From: Burkholderiales bacterium
Lineage (GTDB): Bacteria > Pseudomonadota > Gammaproteobacteria > Burkholderiales > Burkholderiaceae_C
Assembly (NCBI GenBank): GCA_025363275.1
Contig: JANYEE010000149.1
Location: 1 to 64,000, forward strand
Length of the DNA stretch: 64,000 bases
Direction of reading: 5' to 3'
The position numbers and the translations under genes were made by a program. Below the pieces are notes generated by a model, which was not told the DNA's origin, ran no database searches, and worked only from the letters and a program-made list of their open reading frames with translations. This document shows, piece by piece, positions 26,149 to 35,148 of the stretch. The number at the start of each line of letters is the position of its first letter. Position 1 is the stretch's first letter.

Positions 26149-28719
26149 ATGGAAGTTACACGCATCCGGGCCCTGCGCGGACCCAACCTCTGGAGTCACC
26201 ATACGGCCATCCAGACCGTAGTCTCTTGCAGCGAGCCAGAGTGTTCTATTGAAACAATGGCGGGCTTCGAGACGCGCCTGCGGGCGCGTTTCCCTGAGAT
26301 CAGCCCCCTGCAGCCCACCGGCCATGCAGATTCCATTCCTATGGCCCACGTTTTGGAACTAGCCGCTCTGGATTTGCAAGCCCAAGCCGGCTGCCCGGTC
26401 ACCTTTAGCTGCACCACCCCCACAGTGGAGCCCCGCGTCTACCAGGTCGTTGTCGAGTACAGCGAAGAGGCCGTCGGCCGCTTGGCCATGGAGCTGGCAC
26501 AAGCCCTGTGTGAATCGGCCATCCATGACACACCGTTTGACTTGGGCGGCGCGCTTGCGCAGTTAACAGAGTTGGACGAAGACGTGCGCCTGGGCCCCAG
26601 TACCGGCTGCATCGTAAACGCCGCGATTGCCAAAAATATCCCGTTTAGCCGCATGACCGAAGGCAGCATGGTGCGCTTTGGCTGGGGCAGCAAACAGCGA
26701 CGCATCCAGGCCGCCGAAATGGACGCGACCAGCGCGATCGCCGAGTCTATTGCGCAGGACAAAGACCTGACTAAAAAGCTGTTGGCTGCAGCCGGTGTTC
26801 CGGTGCCAACTGGTCGCCAGGTCAAGGATGCCAATGACGCTTGGGAAGCCGCGCAGGAAGTGGGTCTCCCTGTCGTCGTGAAACCACTGGATGGCAACCA
26901 GGGCAAGGGCATCACGGTCAACATCACGACCAGAGAACACTTGGTCGCGGCCTACAACACAGCGGTCACGTTTCGCGATGACGTCATCGTCGAGCGCTAC
27001 CTGCCCGGCAACGACTTCCGATTGCTGGTGGTGGGCGACAAACTAGTGGCCGCTGCACGGCGCGACCCCCCTAAGGTGGTGGGAGATGGCGTTCAAACGA
27101 TAGCGCAACTGGTAGAGCAGGTTAACCAGGACCCACGACGGGGCACAGGGCATTCCACCTCGCTCACCAAGATGCGTTTCGATGAAATTGCCCACGCATG
27201 TTTAGCCAGTCAGGGTTTCACAGCCGAGTCCATCCCAGTCAAAGGCCAGCGCGTCAACTTGCGTAATAACGCCAACTTGTCTACCGGCGGATCCGCCACC
27301 GATGTGACCGATGACGTGCACCCCGAAGTTGCGGCACGCGCCGTGTCGGCGGCGCACATGGTGGGACTGGATATTTGCGGGGTCGACTTGGTCTGCGACA
27401 GCATCCTGCGTCCAATTGAGGAGCAGGGCGGTGGCATTGTTGAAGTGAACGCTGCGCCGGGCCTGCGTATGCACTTGACCCCGTCGTTTGGCAAAGGCCG
27501 GGCGGTGGGTGAGGCCATCATTTCTGCCATGTTCAAGAACGGCCAAAACGGTCGTATTCCTGTGGTGGCCGTAACCGGCACCAATGGTAAAACCACCACA
27601 GTGCGCTTAATCTCGCATCTGCTCACCCAACATGGCCTGCGGGTCGGCATGACCAACACCGATGGTGTGTATGTGGATGGCACGTGTATTGATACCGGCG
27701 ACTGCAGCGGTCCCAAAAGCGCACGCAGTGTCCTACTGCATCCTGATGTGGATGCCGCCGTGCTGGAAACCGCGCGCGGAGGCGTGCTGCGCGAAGGCCT
27801 GGCCTTTGACCGCTGCGACGTGGCGGTAGTCACCAATATCGGCAGCGGAGATCACCTTGGCTTGAACTACATCACCACGGTGCGAGAGCTCTCCGTCCTT
27901 AAACGCGTCATTGTGCAAAACGTGGCCAGCACGGGGACCGCCGTACTAAACGCCGTAGACCCTAACGTGGCGGCAATGGCGAGCAAAGCTAAAGGTGCGG
28001 TGACATTCTTCGCTCTGGACAAGTACCATCCGGTCATGGCAACTCACCGGGCCCAAGGTCAGGCGGTGGTGTACGTGGAAAACGGACATATCGTGGCGAG
28101 CAAAGGCGCCTTTGAACAGAAACTGCCGCTGGCGGAGATTCCTATCACCATGGGTGGTGCCATTGGCTTTCAGGTTGAAAACGTGATGGCATCGGTCGCA
28201 GCGGCCTGGGCATTGAACATTCCCTGGAGCACGATCCGCCTGGCCTTGGCTCGTTTTTCTAATGACAACGACAACGCAGCAGGACGCTTCAACTTATTTC
28301 AGTTTCGCGGCGCCACGGTGATTGCTGACTACGGTCACAACCCCGATGCCATGCTGGCACTGGTGCAGGCCGTGCAGGCCATGCCGGCCACCCGGCGTAG
28401 CGTCGTAATCAGCGGCGCGGGGGACCGTCGGGACCAGGACATCCGCCAGCAAACCGAAATTTTGGGCGGCGCTTTTGAGGAAGTGGTTTTGTTTGAAGAC
28501 CAATGCCAGCGTGGCCGCCAAGACGGCGAAGTGATTGCCCTATTGCGCCAAGGCCTGGCCAACGCCAGCAAGACGACACGCACCGCTGAAATTCGTGGCG
28601 AATTCTTAGCGATTGATACCGCCATGGACAACCTCGCTCCCGGCGAGCTGTGCCTAATTCTCGTCGACCAGGTGGAAGAAGCGATGGCCCATATCGCCAA
28701 GCGCGTGGCGGCGGGCTAA
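26149..28719 (+). CDS. cphA: Cyanophycin synthetase (full-length)
   Basis: 856 residues from ATG 26149; an in-frame TTG lies 9 bases earlier, directly after the previous TGA. It makes the storage polymer multi-L-arginyl-poly-L-aspartate by alternately adding Asp and Arg. All expected parts are present: the N domain, an ATP-grasp domain (VVKPLDGNQGKGITVN, DVIVERYLPGNDFRLLVVG, IVEVNAAPGLRMHL), an intact Mur-ligase P-loop (VTGTNGKTTTVRL at about residue 478) and the C-terminal lobe with YGHNPDAM. It is coupled to the degenerate paralogue upstream. Its 3' end converges on gpsA with a 6-base gap. No cyanophycinase (cphB) or isoaspartyl peptidase is in the window. Confidence 0.93.
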   Translation: MEVTRIRALRGPNLWSHHTAIQTVVSCSEPECSIETMAGFETRLRARFPEISPLQPTGHADSIPMAHVLELAALDLQAQAGCPVTFSCTTPTVEPRVYQVVVEYSEEAVGRLAMELAQALCESAIHDTPFDLGGALAQLTELDEDVRLGPSTGCIVNAAIAKNIPFSRMTEGSMVRFGWGSKQRRIQAAEMDATSAIAESIAQDKDLTKKLLAAAGVPVPTGRQVKDANDAWEAAQEVGLPVVVKPLDGNQGKGITVNITTREHLVAAYNTAVTFRDDVIVERYLPGNDFRLLVVGDKLVAAARRDPPKVVGDGVQTIAQLVEQVNQDPRRGTGHSTSLTKMRFDEIAHACLASQGFTAESIPVKGQRVNLRNNANLSTGGSATDVTDDVHPEVAARAVSAAHMVGLDICGVDLVCDSILRPIEEQGGGIVEVNAAPGLRMHLTPSFGKGRAVGEAIISAMFKNGQNGRIPVVAVTGTNGKTTTVRLISHLLTQHGLRVGMTNTDGVYVDGTCIDTGDCSGPKSARSVLLHPDVDAAVLETARGGVLREGLAFDRCDVAVVTNIGSGDHLGLNYITTVRELSVLKRVIVQNVASTGTAVLNAVDPNVAAMASKAKGAVTFFALDKYHPVMATHRAQGQAVVYVENGHIVASKGAFEQKLPLAEIPITMGGAIGFQVENVMASVAAAWALNIPWSTIRLALARFSNDNDNAAGRFNLFQFRGATVIADYGHNPDAMLALVQAVQAMPATRRSVVISGAGDRRDQDIRQQTEILGGAFEEVVLFEDQCQRGRQDGEVIALLRQGLANASKTTRTAEIRGEFLAIDTAMDNLAPGELCLILVDQVEEAMAHIAKRVAAG

Positions 28720-28725
28720 GTCGTT

Positions 28726-29742
28726 TTAGAAGCCTTCTGCAGCCGGGCCGCGTCCCATCAACGCTGCTACGGCCTGCTGAGGCTGTAGTTCGCCATCCAA
28801 CAGAGCCACCACAGCTTCGGTAATCGGCATGCTAACGCCGAGGCTGCGCGCACGCTGCAATACGGTACGGGCGCTGTAAACACCTTCTGCGACATGCCCC
28901 AAAGCCTGTACTGCCTGCTGTAGGCTTTGACCCTGCGCTAACGCCAGCCCCACTTTGCGATTGCGCGACAAATCCCCCGTAGCGGTCAGCACAAGATCAC
29001 CGAGTCCACTGAGCCCCATAAAAGTTTCAGGCTTAGCGCTCAAGGCCACGCCAAGGCGCGTCATTTCTGCTAAGCCCCGTGTAATTAGCGCGGCGCGGGC
29101 ATTCAGTCCTAGCTGCATCCCGTCGCACAAACCGGTGGCAATGGCCAGTACGTTTTTCACAGCACCGCCCACCTCCACACCGACCACATCGTCGTTGGCA
29201 TACACCCGCACCGATGGGCTGTGAAAAGCCGCCACCAGGGCATCCCGCACAGTGGTGTGCAAACTGGCAGCAACCAAAGCGGTGGGTTGCGCACGGGCTA
29301 CCTCTTGCGCAAAGCTAGGGCCGCTCAAGATACCCGCCCTCAGTTGAGGCGCCACTTCGACTTGGATTTCATGCCCCAATCGACCAGGTTTTGCTCCCAC
29401 TGAAGCCTCAAAGCCTTTGCACAGCCAGGCAACCTGGCCGGGAAAGTTTTGTAAAACCGCCAGCATGCCGCGTAAAGCGGACATCGGGGTCGCAATCACC
29501 ACCAAGTCTTCGGATGCAAGGGGGACCAGCAAACTGGGCAGCGCGGTGTGACTGATTTGAAGAGCAAACGGCAGTGCGAAACCCGGCAAATAGCGGCTGT
29601 TTTCACGCTGCGTCTCCATATCGCGCGCCTGTAGTGGGTCGCGCGCCCAGAGCGTTACCGCCTGGGACTTGGCGCCATGTGAGGCAGCGCTGGCAGCCAG
29701 CGCTGTGCCCCAGGCTCCTGCACCCAGCACTATTATTTTCAT
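28726..29742 (-). CDS. gpsA: Glycerol-3-phosphate dehydrogenase [NAD(P)+]
   Basis: 338 residues. Reduces dihydroxyacetone phosphate to sn-glycerol-3-phosphate for phospholipid synthesis. The N-terminal Rossmann motif [10 protein letters not shown] (residues 7-16), the catalytic region [21 protein letters not shown] and [24 protein letters not shown] are all standard for GpsA. It follows secB by 47 bases on the same strand, the common secB-gpsA pairing of proteobacteria. Confidence 0.96.
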   Translation of the reverse strand: MKIIVLGAGAWGTALAASAASHGAKSQAVTLWARDPLQARDMETQRENSRYLPGFALPFALQISHTALPSLLVPLASEDLVVIATPMSALRGMLAVLQNFPGQVAWLCKGFEASVGAKPGRLGHEIQVEVAPQLRAGILSGPSFAQEVARAQPTALVAASLHTTVRDALVAAFHSPSVRVYANDDVVGVEVGGAVKNVLAIATGLCDGMQLGLNARAALITRGLAEMTRLGVALSAKPETFMGLSGLGDLVLTATGDLSRNRKVGLALAQGQSLQQAVQALGHVAEGVYSARTVLQRARSLGVSMPITEAVVALLDGELQPQQAVAALMGRGPAAEGF

Positions 29743-29789
29743 AGCAGCCTGCGCAGTGTTTACTAGGGCCAGAGCCTCAAATGATCAAA

Positions 29790-30248
29790 TTACTGAGGCA
29801 AACTCTCTGCAGGAGCAGCGGCAGTCGCCTGCGCACGTTGTTGCTCGTACATGGCCTGGAAGTTGATTTCGGTCAGGTGCACGGGTGGGAAACCACCGCG
29901 TTGGACCAAGTCGGCCACGTTACCGCGCAAGTAGGGGTAAACGATTTGTGGGCATGCGATGCCCATGATCTGACCCATCTGGTCTTCGTCCAGATTGCGG
30001 ATTTCGAAAATACCAGCTTGCTTGGCCTCAACCAAAAATACTGTTTTGTCTTTGATCTTGGTGTGTACAGTGGCCGTTACGGTCACTTCAAAAATACCGT
30101 CAGCGACCGGGCTGCCTTCGACGCCCAACTGGATGTCCACCGTAGGGGCTTCCTGCTCCAGCAAAATGGCTGGGGAGTTGGGTTGCTCCAGCGAGGACTC
30201 TTTCAAGTAGATGCGCTGGATTTGAAAAACGGGATCTTGATCAGCCAT
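29790..30248 (-). CDS. secB: Protein-export chaperone SecB
   Basis: 152 residues from ATG 30248 ([19 protein letters not shown]), preceded by GAAAGAG; the longer frame to 30272 has no ribosome site. Cytosolic tetrameric chaperone that keeps preproteins unfolded and hands them to SecA. Conserved features: [32 protein letters not shown]-like strand region, and [30 protein letters not shown]. The tail is Ala/Gln-rich. It lies between grxC and gpsA, a classic neighbourhood. Confidence 0.96.
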   Translation of the reverse strand: MADQDPVFQIQRIYLKESSLEQPNSPAILLEQEAPTVDIQLGVEGSPVADGIFEVTVTATVHTKIKDKTVFLVEAKQAGIFEIRNLDEDQMGQIMGIACPQIVYPYLRGNVADLVQRGGFPPVHLTEINFQAMYEQQRAQATAAAPAESLPQ

Positions 30249-30263
30249 GGAAACTCTTTCAAA

Positions 30264-30300
30264 GTAAAACAAAGCCCGCCCCGGACGTGCCGGTCGGGCT
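30264..30300 (-). terminator. Terminator-like hairpin between grxC and secB
   Basis: On the minus strand AGCCCG...CGGGCT (30273-30278 with 30295-30300) encloses CCGG/CCGG and is followed by TTTGTTTTAC. It lies 29 bases after the grxC stop and 16 bases or so before the secB start, so it would end or attenuate the rhodanese-grxC transcript. Confidence 0.6.
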
Positions 30301-30328
30301 ACTGGGAAATCGACAACGACGGATTATG

Positions 30329-30589
30329 TCAGACTGCGTTGAGCAACGGCGCCAGTTCGCCGCGGCTGTCCAAAGCCATCAAATCATCGCAGCCGCCCAC
30401 ATGGATAGCGCCAATAAAAATCTGGGGAACAGTGCGCCTACCAGTGATCTCCATCATCCTCATACGCTCTTCGGGGAGGGTATCTACCCGAATTTCCTCA
30501 ATCTGGGCCACGCCTTTGGAGGCCAAAATACGTTTGGCTTGCACACAAAATGGGCAGACCGCGGTGGTGTACATCTTTACTGCTTGCAT
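30329..30589 (-). CDS. grxC: Glutaredoxin 3
   Basis: 86 residues, the full length of a monothiol-fold GrxC with a dithiol CPFC site at residues 12-15 after MYTTAV. The cis-Pro region TVPQIFI and the C-terminal GGCDDLMALDSRGEL helix bind glutathione. It reduces protein disulfides and glutathione mixed disulfides with GSH. It sits 14 bases after the rhodanese gene, forming rhodanese-grxC-secB-gpsA. Confidence 0.95.
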   Translation of the reverse strand: MQAVKMYTTAVCPFCVQAKRILASKGVAQIEEIRVDTLPEERMRMMEITGRRTVPQIFIGAIHVGGCDDLMALDSRGELAPLLNAV

Positions 30590-30603
30590 GGTGAACCTAC
30601 TTT

Positions 30604-31011
30604 TTAAGCCTTTTCAACCGGTAGGTTAGCTGCTTTCCACGCCACAAGCCCGCCGCCCAGGGATTGAGCCTGTTCGTAACCGAGTTTCTTGGCCACGGCC
30701 AGCGCGCGGATGGACCGTGCGCCAGACTGGCACACCAGAATTAACGGCAGATTTTTGTTCTTGACTACCGTCGCCAATCGACCTTCGAGCTCGCCAAGCG
30801 GAATGTTTTTGGCACCCACAATGTGACCGGCAGCGAACTCTTGTGCATCGCACACATCCACCACCACTGCCTTTTGGCGGTTGATCAACTGCACTGCGGC
30901 AGATGGCTCTAGGCCAGACGCGACTGCGCCTTGCAACACGGGCCACAGCAGCAGGCCGCCCGAGGCGAAGGCGATAGCAATCAAATGCCAGTTATCGAGG
31001 ATGAATTTCAC
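30604..31011 (-). CDS. Membrane-anchored rhodanese-like domain protein
   Basis: 135 residues beginning with a GTG at 31011, preceded by AAGGA. An N-terminal hydrophobic segment (residues 7-28) anchors it to the inner membrane; a single rhodanese domain follows, with VVDVCDAQEFAAGHIVGAKNIPLG and the active-site loop CQSGARS. It probably acts in sulfane-sulfur transfer or as a redox-linked protein, as do the YibN-type rhodaneses often found before grxC-secB. It diverges from gpmA; the 104-base gap holds both promoters. Confidence 0.88.
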   Translation of the reverse strand: MKFILDNWHLIAIAFASGGLLLWPVLQGAVASGLEPSAAVQLINRQKAVVVDVCDAQEFAAGHIVGAKNIPLGELEGRLATVVKNKNLPLILVCQSGARSIRALAVAKKLGYEQAQSLGGGLVAWKAANLPVEKA

Positions 31012-31115
31012 TTTGTTCCTTGTTAGTTACCAATCGGTCAACCCGCCATTTTAGAATGGCAGACCTTTGATCCCCGGGTGCACCCGGTTTCACCCCTCCG
31101 CCCACCACTGAACCC

Positions 31116-31859
31116 ATGTACAAACTCGTTCTTGTTCGCCACGGCGAATCCTCCTGGAATCTTGAAAACCGCTTCACGGGCTGGACCGATGTGGACCTGA
31201 CACCAACCGGTGTTGCCCAGGCCAAAGAGGCCGGTCGCCTGCTCAAAGCCGCGGGTTACGAGTTTGATCTAGCCTACACCAGTGTGCTCAAGCGTGCCAC
31301 CCGTACGCTGTGGCATTGTCTCGACGAAATGGACCGCACATGGCTGCCTGTGGTGCATTCGTGGCGCCTGAATGAGCGCCATTACGGCGCGCTACAAGGC
31401 CTGGACAAGGGCGAAACTGCCCGCAAGTACGGCGACGCTCAGGTGCTGGTATGGCGCCGCAGCTACGACACGCCGCCCCCTTCGCTCGAAGCGACGGATA
31501 CACGTAGCGAACGCACAGACATCCGATACGCCAAACTGAAGACAGAACAGGTGCCGCTCACCGAATGCCTGAAGGACACCGTGGCGCGCGTGCTGCCGTT
31601 CTGGAATGAGTCCATGGCTCCAGCTATTAAAGCCGGCAAACGCATCGTGGTGGCAGCCCATGGCAACTCGATCCGCGCCTTGATCAAGTACCTTGACAAC
31701 ATTTCCGATGACGACATCGTGGGTATCAACATTCCTAATGGAATTCCGTTGGTGTACGAGCTGGACGCAGACCTGAAGCCTATGCGTCACTACTATCTGG
31801 GCGACGCCGAAGCGGCGGCGAAAGCTGCCGCCGCTGTGGCCTCTCAGGGTAAAGCGTGA
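31116..31859 (+). CDS. gpmA: 2,3-bisphosphoglycerate-dependent phosphoglycerate mutase
   Basis: 247 residues. Interconverts 3- and 2-phosphoglycerate in glycolysis and gluconeogenesis. The phospho-histidine motif [18 protein letters not shown] is at residues 6-23; the second catalytic His is in [10 protein letters not shown]. Length is normal for the dPGM family. The C-terminus is Ala-rich. A TAGAAT box at 31052-31057 might serve its promoter. The protease gene follows after a gap of 99 bases. Confidence 0.96.
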   Translation: MYKLVLVRHGESSWNLENRFTGWTDVDLTPTGVAQAKEAGRLLKAAGYEFDLAYTSVLKRATRTLWHCLDEMDRTWLPVVHSWRLNERHYGALQGLDKGETARKYGDAQVLVWRRSYDTPPPSLEATDTRSERTDIRYAKLKTEQVPLTECLKDTVARVLPFWNESMAPAIKAGKRIVVAAHGNSIRALIKYLDNISDDDIVGINIPNGIPLVYELDADLKPMRHYYLGDAEAAAKAAAAVASQGKA

Positions 31860-31958
31860 GCAAAGCTGAACTCTAGTGACCCGTTTGGCGGGGCCAATGG
31901 GGAACTGCCAGCGGGCGGGACACTCGAAGGTGTATATTGGAATCAGACAGGAAAGCAA

Positions 31959-33398
31959 ATGGGTCACAAACTAAAAATCGCGGGCTGGGTGAGTGTTGGT
32001 GTCGTCGCAGGAGCGTTGACGACGGTGTCATTACAGACCGTTGCACGTAGTGCTATGGCCCCACTTCCATTGGCCGAGTTGCAGCAACTCGCCGAAGTCT
32101 TTGGCACCATAAAAACTGACTACGTTGAAGCGGTCGACGAGAAAAAACTGATCACTGAGGCCATGGCGGGTATGGTGGCCAGCCTGGATCCCCACTCCCA
32201 ATATTTTGATAAAAAATCCTTCCGGGAATTTAAGGAAGGTACCTCTGGCAAGTTTGTGGGCGTGGGCATTGAGATTTCTCAGGAAGACGGGCTCGTGAAG
32301 GTGGTTTCGCCCATCGAAGGGTCTCCCGCTTTTCGCGCAGGTCTTAAACCCAACGACTTGATCACACGCGTGGACGATGCCGCAGTCCGCGGAATGACTC
32401 TGAGCGAAGCTGTGAAGCGCATGCGCGGCGAGCCGAACACCAAAGTCGTATTGACGATTCTGCGCAAGGACGAAAATCGCACGTTCACGGTATCTATCGT
32501 TCGCGAAGAAATCAAACAGCAATCGGTTCGCGGCAAACTGATCGAGCCGGGCTATGCCTGGATTCGCATTAACCAGTTCCAGGAGCGCACTGTTAACGAC
32601 TTCGCCAAAAAAGTCGAGGAGTTGTACAAGCAGGACCCGCGCATTAAGGGTTTGGTGCTGGACTTGCGCAATGACCCTGGTGGCCTGCTTAATGCTGCCG
32701 TTGCGATTTCCGCTGTATTTTTACCGGAAAACGTGACTGTGGTGTCCACCAACGGTCAAACCCCTGAGAGCAAGCAAATCTTCAAGGCCAACGTGAAAGA
32801 TTATGCAGGTCGCGATGGTGCCGATCCCCTCAAATACCTGCCTAGCAGCCTGAAAAAAGTACCTTTGGTGGTGTTGGTCAACGAGGGCTCGGCCTCAGCC
32901 AGTGAAATTGTCGCTGGTGCTTTGCAAGACCACCAACGCGCCACATTGATGGGAAGCCAAACCTTTGGCAAGGGATCAGTGCAGACCTTCCGGGCGCTCA
33001 GCCCGGATACGGGGATGAAGATCACCACTTCACGTTACTACACGCCCAGCGGTAAGTCGATCCAAGCCAAGGGCATCGTGCCCGATCTGATGGTAGACGA
33101 TACAGAAGCGGGCAGTCCCTACGCAGCGCTGCGTATGCGGGAAGCTGACCTGGGCAAACATCTGACCAGTGGTCAGGGTGGCGAAGAAATTAAAGACGAA
33201 GCCCGTGAAAAGGCACGCGAAGAAGCTCTGAAGCGTCTGGAAGAAGAGTCTCGTAAGCCAGAGTCCGAACGTCGACCACCAGAGTTCGGGTCGGACAAGG
33301 ACTTCCAGTTGATTCAGGCACTTAAACAGCTCAAAGGCTTGCCAGTGCTGGTGAGCAAAACCCAGATCGAGCGCAAGGAAGAAGTCAAAGAGAACTAA
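31959..33398 (+). CDS. S41-family C-terminal processing protease (CtpA type)
   Basis: 479 residues. An N-terminal hydrophobic segment (residues 7-30) acts as signal or anchor, so the enzyme works in the periplasm. A PDZ domain (about 85-165, KFVGVGIEISQEDGL to GMTLSEAVKRMRG) precedes the S41 core. The catalytic dyad is Ser313 in NEGSASASE and Lys338 in TFGKGSVQ, 25 residues apart as in Prc/CtpA. The C-terminus is charged and helical. Processes or degrades cell-envelope proteins by recognising their C-termini. AGGAAAG precedes the ATG. It is followed by a MoeB-like gene 5 bases away, the same order seen in other Burkholderiales. Confidence 0.93.
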   Translation: MGHKLKIAGWVSVGVVAGALTTVSLQTVARSAMAPLPLAELQQLAEVFGTIKTDYVEAVDEKKLITEAMAGMVASLDPHSQYFDKKSFREFKEGTSGKFVGVGIEISQEDGLVKVVSPIEGSPAFRAGLKPNDLITRVDDAAVRGMTLSEAVKRMRGEPNTKVVLTILRKDENRTFTVSIVREEIKQQSVRGKLIEPGYAWIRINQFQERTVNDFAKKVEELYKQDPRIKGLVLDLRNDPGGLLNAAVAISAVFLPENVTVVSTNGQTPESKQIFKANVKDYAGRDGADPLKYLPSSLKKVPLVVLVNEGSASASEIVAGALQDHQRATLMGSQTFGKGSVQTFRALSPDTGMKITTSRYYTPSGKSIQAKGIVPDLMVDDTEAGSPYAALRMREADLGKHLTSGQGGEEIKDEAREKAREEALKRLEEESRKPESERRPPEFGSDKDFQLIQALKQLKGLPVLVSKTQIERKEEVKEN

Positions 33399-33403
33399 AA
33401 CGT

Positions 33404-34150
33404 ATGCAGGACGATGAACTGCTGCGCTATTCGCGCCATATCCTGCTCGACGAGATTGGCATTGAAGGCCAGTGCAAGATTATTCAGGGACACGTCCTCA
33501 TCATCGGCACCGGCGGCTTAGGCTCTCCGGCGGCCATGTATCTGGCATGTGCGGGTGTCGGCCATATCAGTCTGATCGACCACGACAGCGTAGACCTGAC
33601 CAATCTGCAACGACAAATCGCACACCGTACCGTTAACGTGGGGCAGCCTAAAGTGGAATCGGCGGCAGCTACTTTGGCGTCGCTCAACCCTTGGGTCCAG
33701 GTCAGCGTATTCAACCAGCGCGCGGATGCCGCTTTTCTGGACACGCATCTACCCACGGTTGATGTGGTGCTAGATTGTTGTGACAACTTTGCCACCCGCC
33801 AGGCGGTCAACGCGGCCTGTGTGCGACATGGCAAACCCCTGGTGTCGGGCGCGGCCATTCGTTTTGACGGTCAAATCAGCGTGTATGACCCGCGTAACCG
33901 ACAGCACCCCTGCTACGCCTGTGTATTTCCGCCCGAAGCCGCGCCGACCGAAGTTCAGTGCGCCACTATGGGGGTTTTCGCGCCTCTGGTGGGCATTGTG
34001 GGTGCGATGCAGGCTGCCGAGGCGCTAAAGCTGCTGACCGGCGTGGGGCGCTCTCTAACCGGTCGCTTGTTGATGCTCGATGGTCGCGCTATGGAGTGGA
34101 CCGAGTTACAAGTACCCCGAAATCCCCAATGCAGCGTTTGCGGTACCTAA
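33404..34150 (+). CDS. HesA/MoeB/ThiF family adenylyltransferase
   Basis: 248 residues, E1-like enzyme that adenylates the C-terminal Gly of a ubiquitin-like sulfur carrier (MoaD or ThiS). The nucleotide site is IGTGGLGSPAAMYLACAGVG with DHDSVDLTNLQRQIAH. Two zinc CxxC pairs are present (CYAC and the C-terminal CSVC), and a Cys in EVQCATMGVF is at the conserved crossover-loop position. It could serve molybdopterin synthesis (needed by the formate dehydrogenases) or thiamine synthesis; sequence alone does not decide. Coupled to the protease gene upstream. Confidence 0.9.
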   Translation: MQDDELLRYSRHILLDEIGIEGQCKIIQGHVLIIGTGGLGSPAAMYLACAGVGHISLIDHDSVDLTNLQRQIAHRTVNVGQPKVESAAATLASLNPWVQVSVFNQRADAAFLDTHLPTVDVVLDCCDNFATRQAVNAACVRHGKPLVSGAAIRFDGQISVYDPRNRQHPCYACVFPPEAAPTEVQCATMGVFAPLVGIVGAMQAAEALKLLTGVGRSLTGRLLMLDGRAMEWTELQVPRNPQCSVCGT

Positions 34151-34156
34151 TGTGGC

Positions 34157-34201
34157 TGAAGCCCGGGTAAAACCTACCGATGAAGCTATCAAAACGATAG
34201 C
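34157..34201 (+). repeat. 45-base palindrome-ended element, copy 5 (after moeB-like gene)
   Basis: TGAAGCCC, 20 bases, then the palindrome GCTATCAAAACGATAGC. It starts 6 bases after the stop of the MoeB-like gene. The rest of the gap to 34353 shows no gene, terminator or clear promoter. Confidence 0.75.
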
Positions 34202-34353
34202 ATTAACAACGGGTTGAGTGGGCTAAAAATTGGTGTGCGCGGGTTGCTGTGTTGCACTTGGAACACCCGCCAATTAGCGGGCAAAACGTCCCCTAAATCT
34301 CGACTTTCTCCAACCACTTCCTGTTAGACTTTCAGCAATTCCTTTCGCACACT

Positions 34354-35148
34354 GTGGCCACCGACTCCCCCAAATCGACCGTTGAACTGCACCAGCTGCG
34401 TTTGGACGATGCACGGGCTTTGTTGGAGCGCGATACAACCACAGCCTTGCCTAGCCCCAGCGAAAACACGGTGGCTTACCTCCAAAGCGTGATTGATGGT
34501 TTGTGTGAATTGTCCCTGAAAGACCCGCTGACGGGCCTGTCCAACCGGCGCCATTTCCGTGCCATGCAAGAGAAAACGATCGACGGTGTAGCGCGCTCAG
34601 GCGAATCCGCTTTGCTGTTGATGCTTGACATTGACCACTTTAAAAAAGTCAACGACACCCATGGTCATATTGCGGGCGACCATGTGCTCCAAGCGGTGGC
34701 GCAGAGCCTGGCCAAATGCGTGCGCCCTATGGACACGCTGGCGCGGTATGGCGGCGAAGAATTTGCCGTCATCTTGCCCAACTGTCAGACCAGTTACGGT
34801 GCGGCTGTGGCAGAGCGCATTCGCAAAACCGTGGAAGCACTCGATATTGACGTGGCACCCGGTGTGAGCCTGCGCGTGACCGTGAGCGTGGGTGGTGCCT
34901 ACGCGCCCGAGTGGATACGCTCGACCACTTCCCTTTGGACCGAACGTGCCGATGTGCAGTTGTACCGAGCCAAATCCGAAGGCCGCAACCGCGTGTCTTT
35001 GGACCAACAACAAGAGATTTACGTCAGTGCCGAAGAGAAGAATCTTCTGTTCGGCCATTTGGCCTTGGGCGATCCTGCGTGGATCGAAAGTGTTCCCGTC
35101 GATAGTTCCAGCGCTACAAACGGTGGCGTGATGCAGAGGGTGAATTAA
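34354..35148 (+). CDS. GGDEF-domain diguanylate cyclase
   Basis: 264 residues from a GTG at 34354. An N-terminal helical region of about 45 residues is followed by a GGDEF domain: DPLTGLSNRRHF, LMLDIDHFKKVNDTHGH, active site YGGEEF (Gly at about 133). RPMD (residues 124-127) lies five residues before it, the spacing of the c-di-GMP inhibitory I-site. It should make c-di-GMP and be feedback-inhibited. No transmembrane or PAS sensor is visible. Its TAA shares a base with the ATG of the following MinD-like gene (TAATG), so their synthesis is coupled. The start is uncertain because no ribosome site is clear. Confidence 0.9.
   Translation: MATDSPKSTVELHQLRLDDARALLERDTTTALPSPSENTVAYLQSVIDGLCELSLKDPLTGLSNRRHFRAMQEKTIDGVARSGESALLLMLDIDHFKKVNDTHGHIAGDHVLQAVAQSLAKCVRPMDTLARYGGEEFAVILPNCQTSYGAAVAERIRKTVEALDIDVAPGVSLRVTVSVGGAYAPEWIRSTTSLWTERADVQLYRAKSEGRNRVSLDQQQEIYVSAEEKNLLFGHLALGDPAWIESVPVDSSSATNGGVMQRVN

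Noticed and set aside
31595-31640. Possible eighth copy of the 45-base element in gpmA (GCTATTAAAGCC)
   Set aside because: The right half of the palindrome and the GCCC box at the fixed distance are both absent; the codons fit native GpmA sequence.
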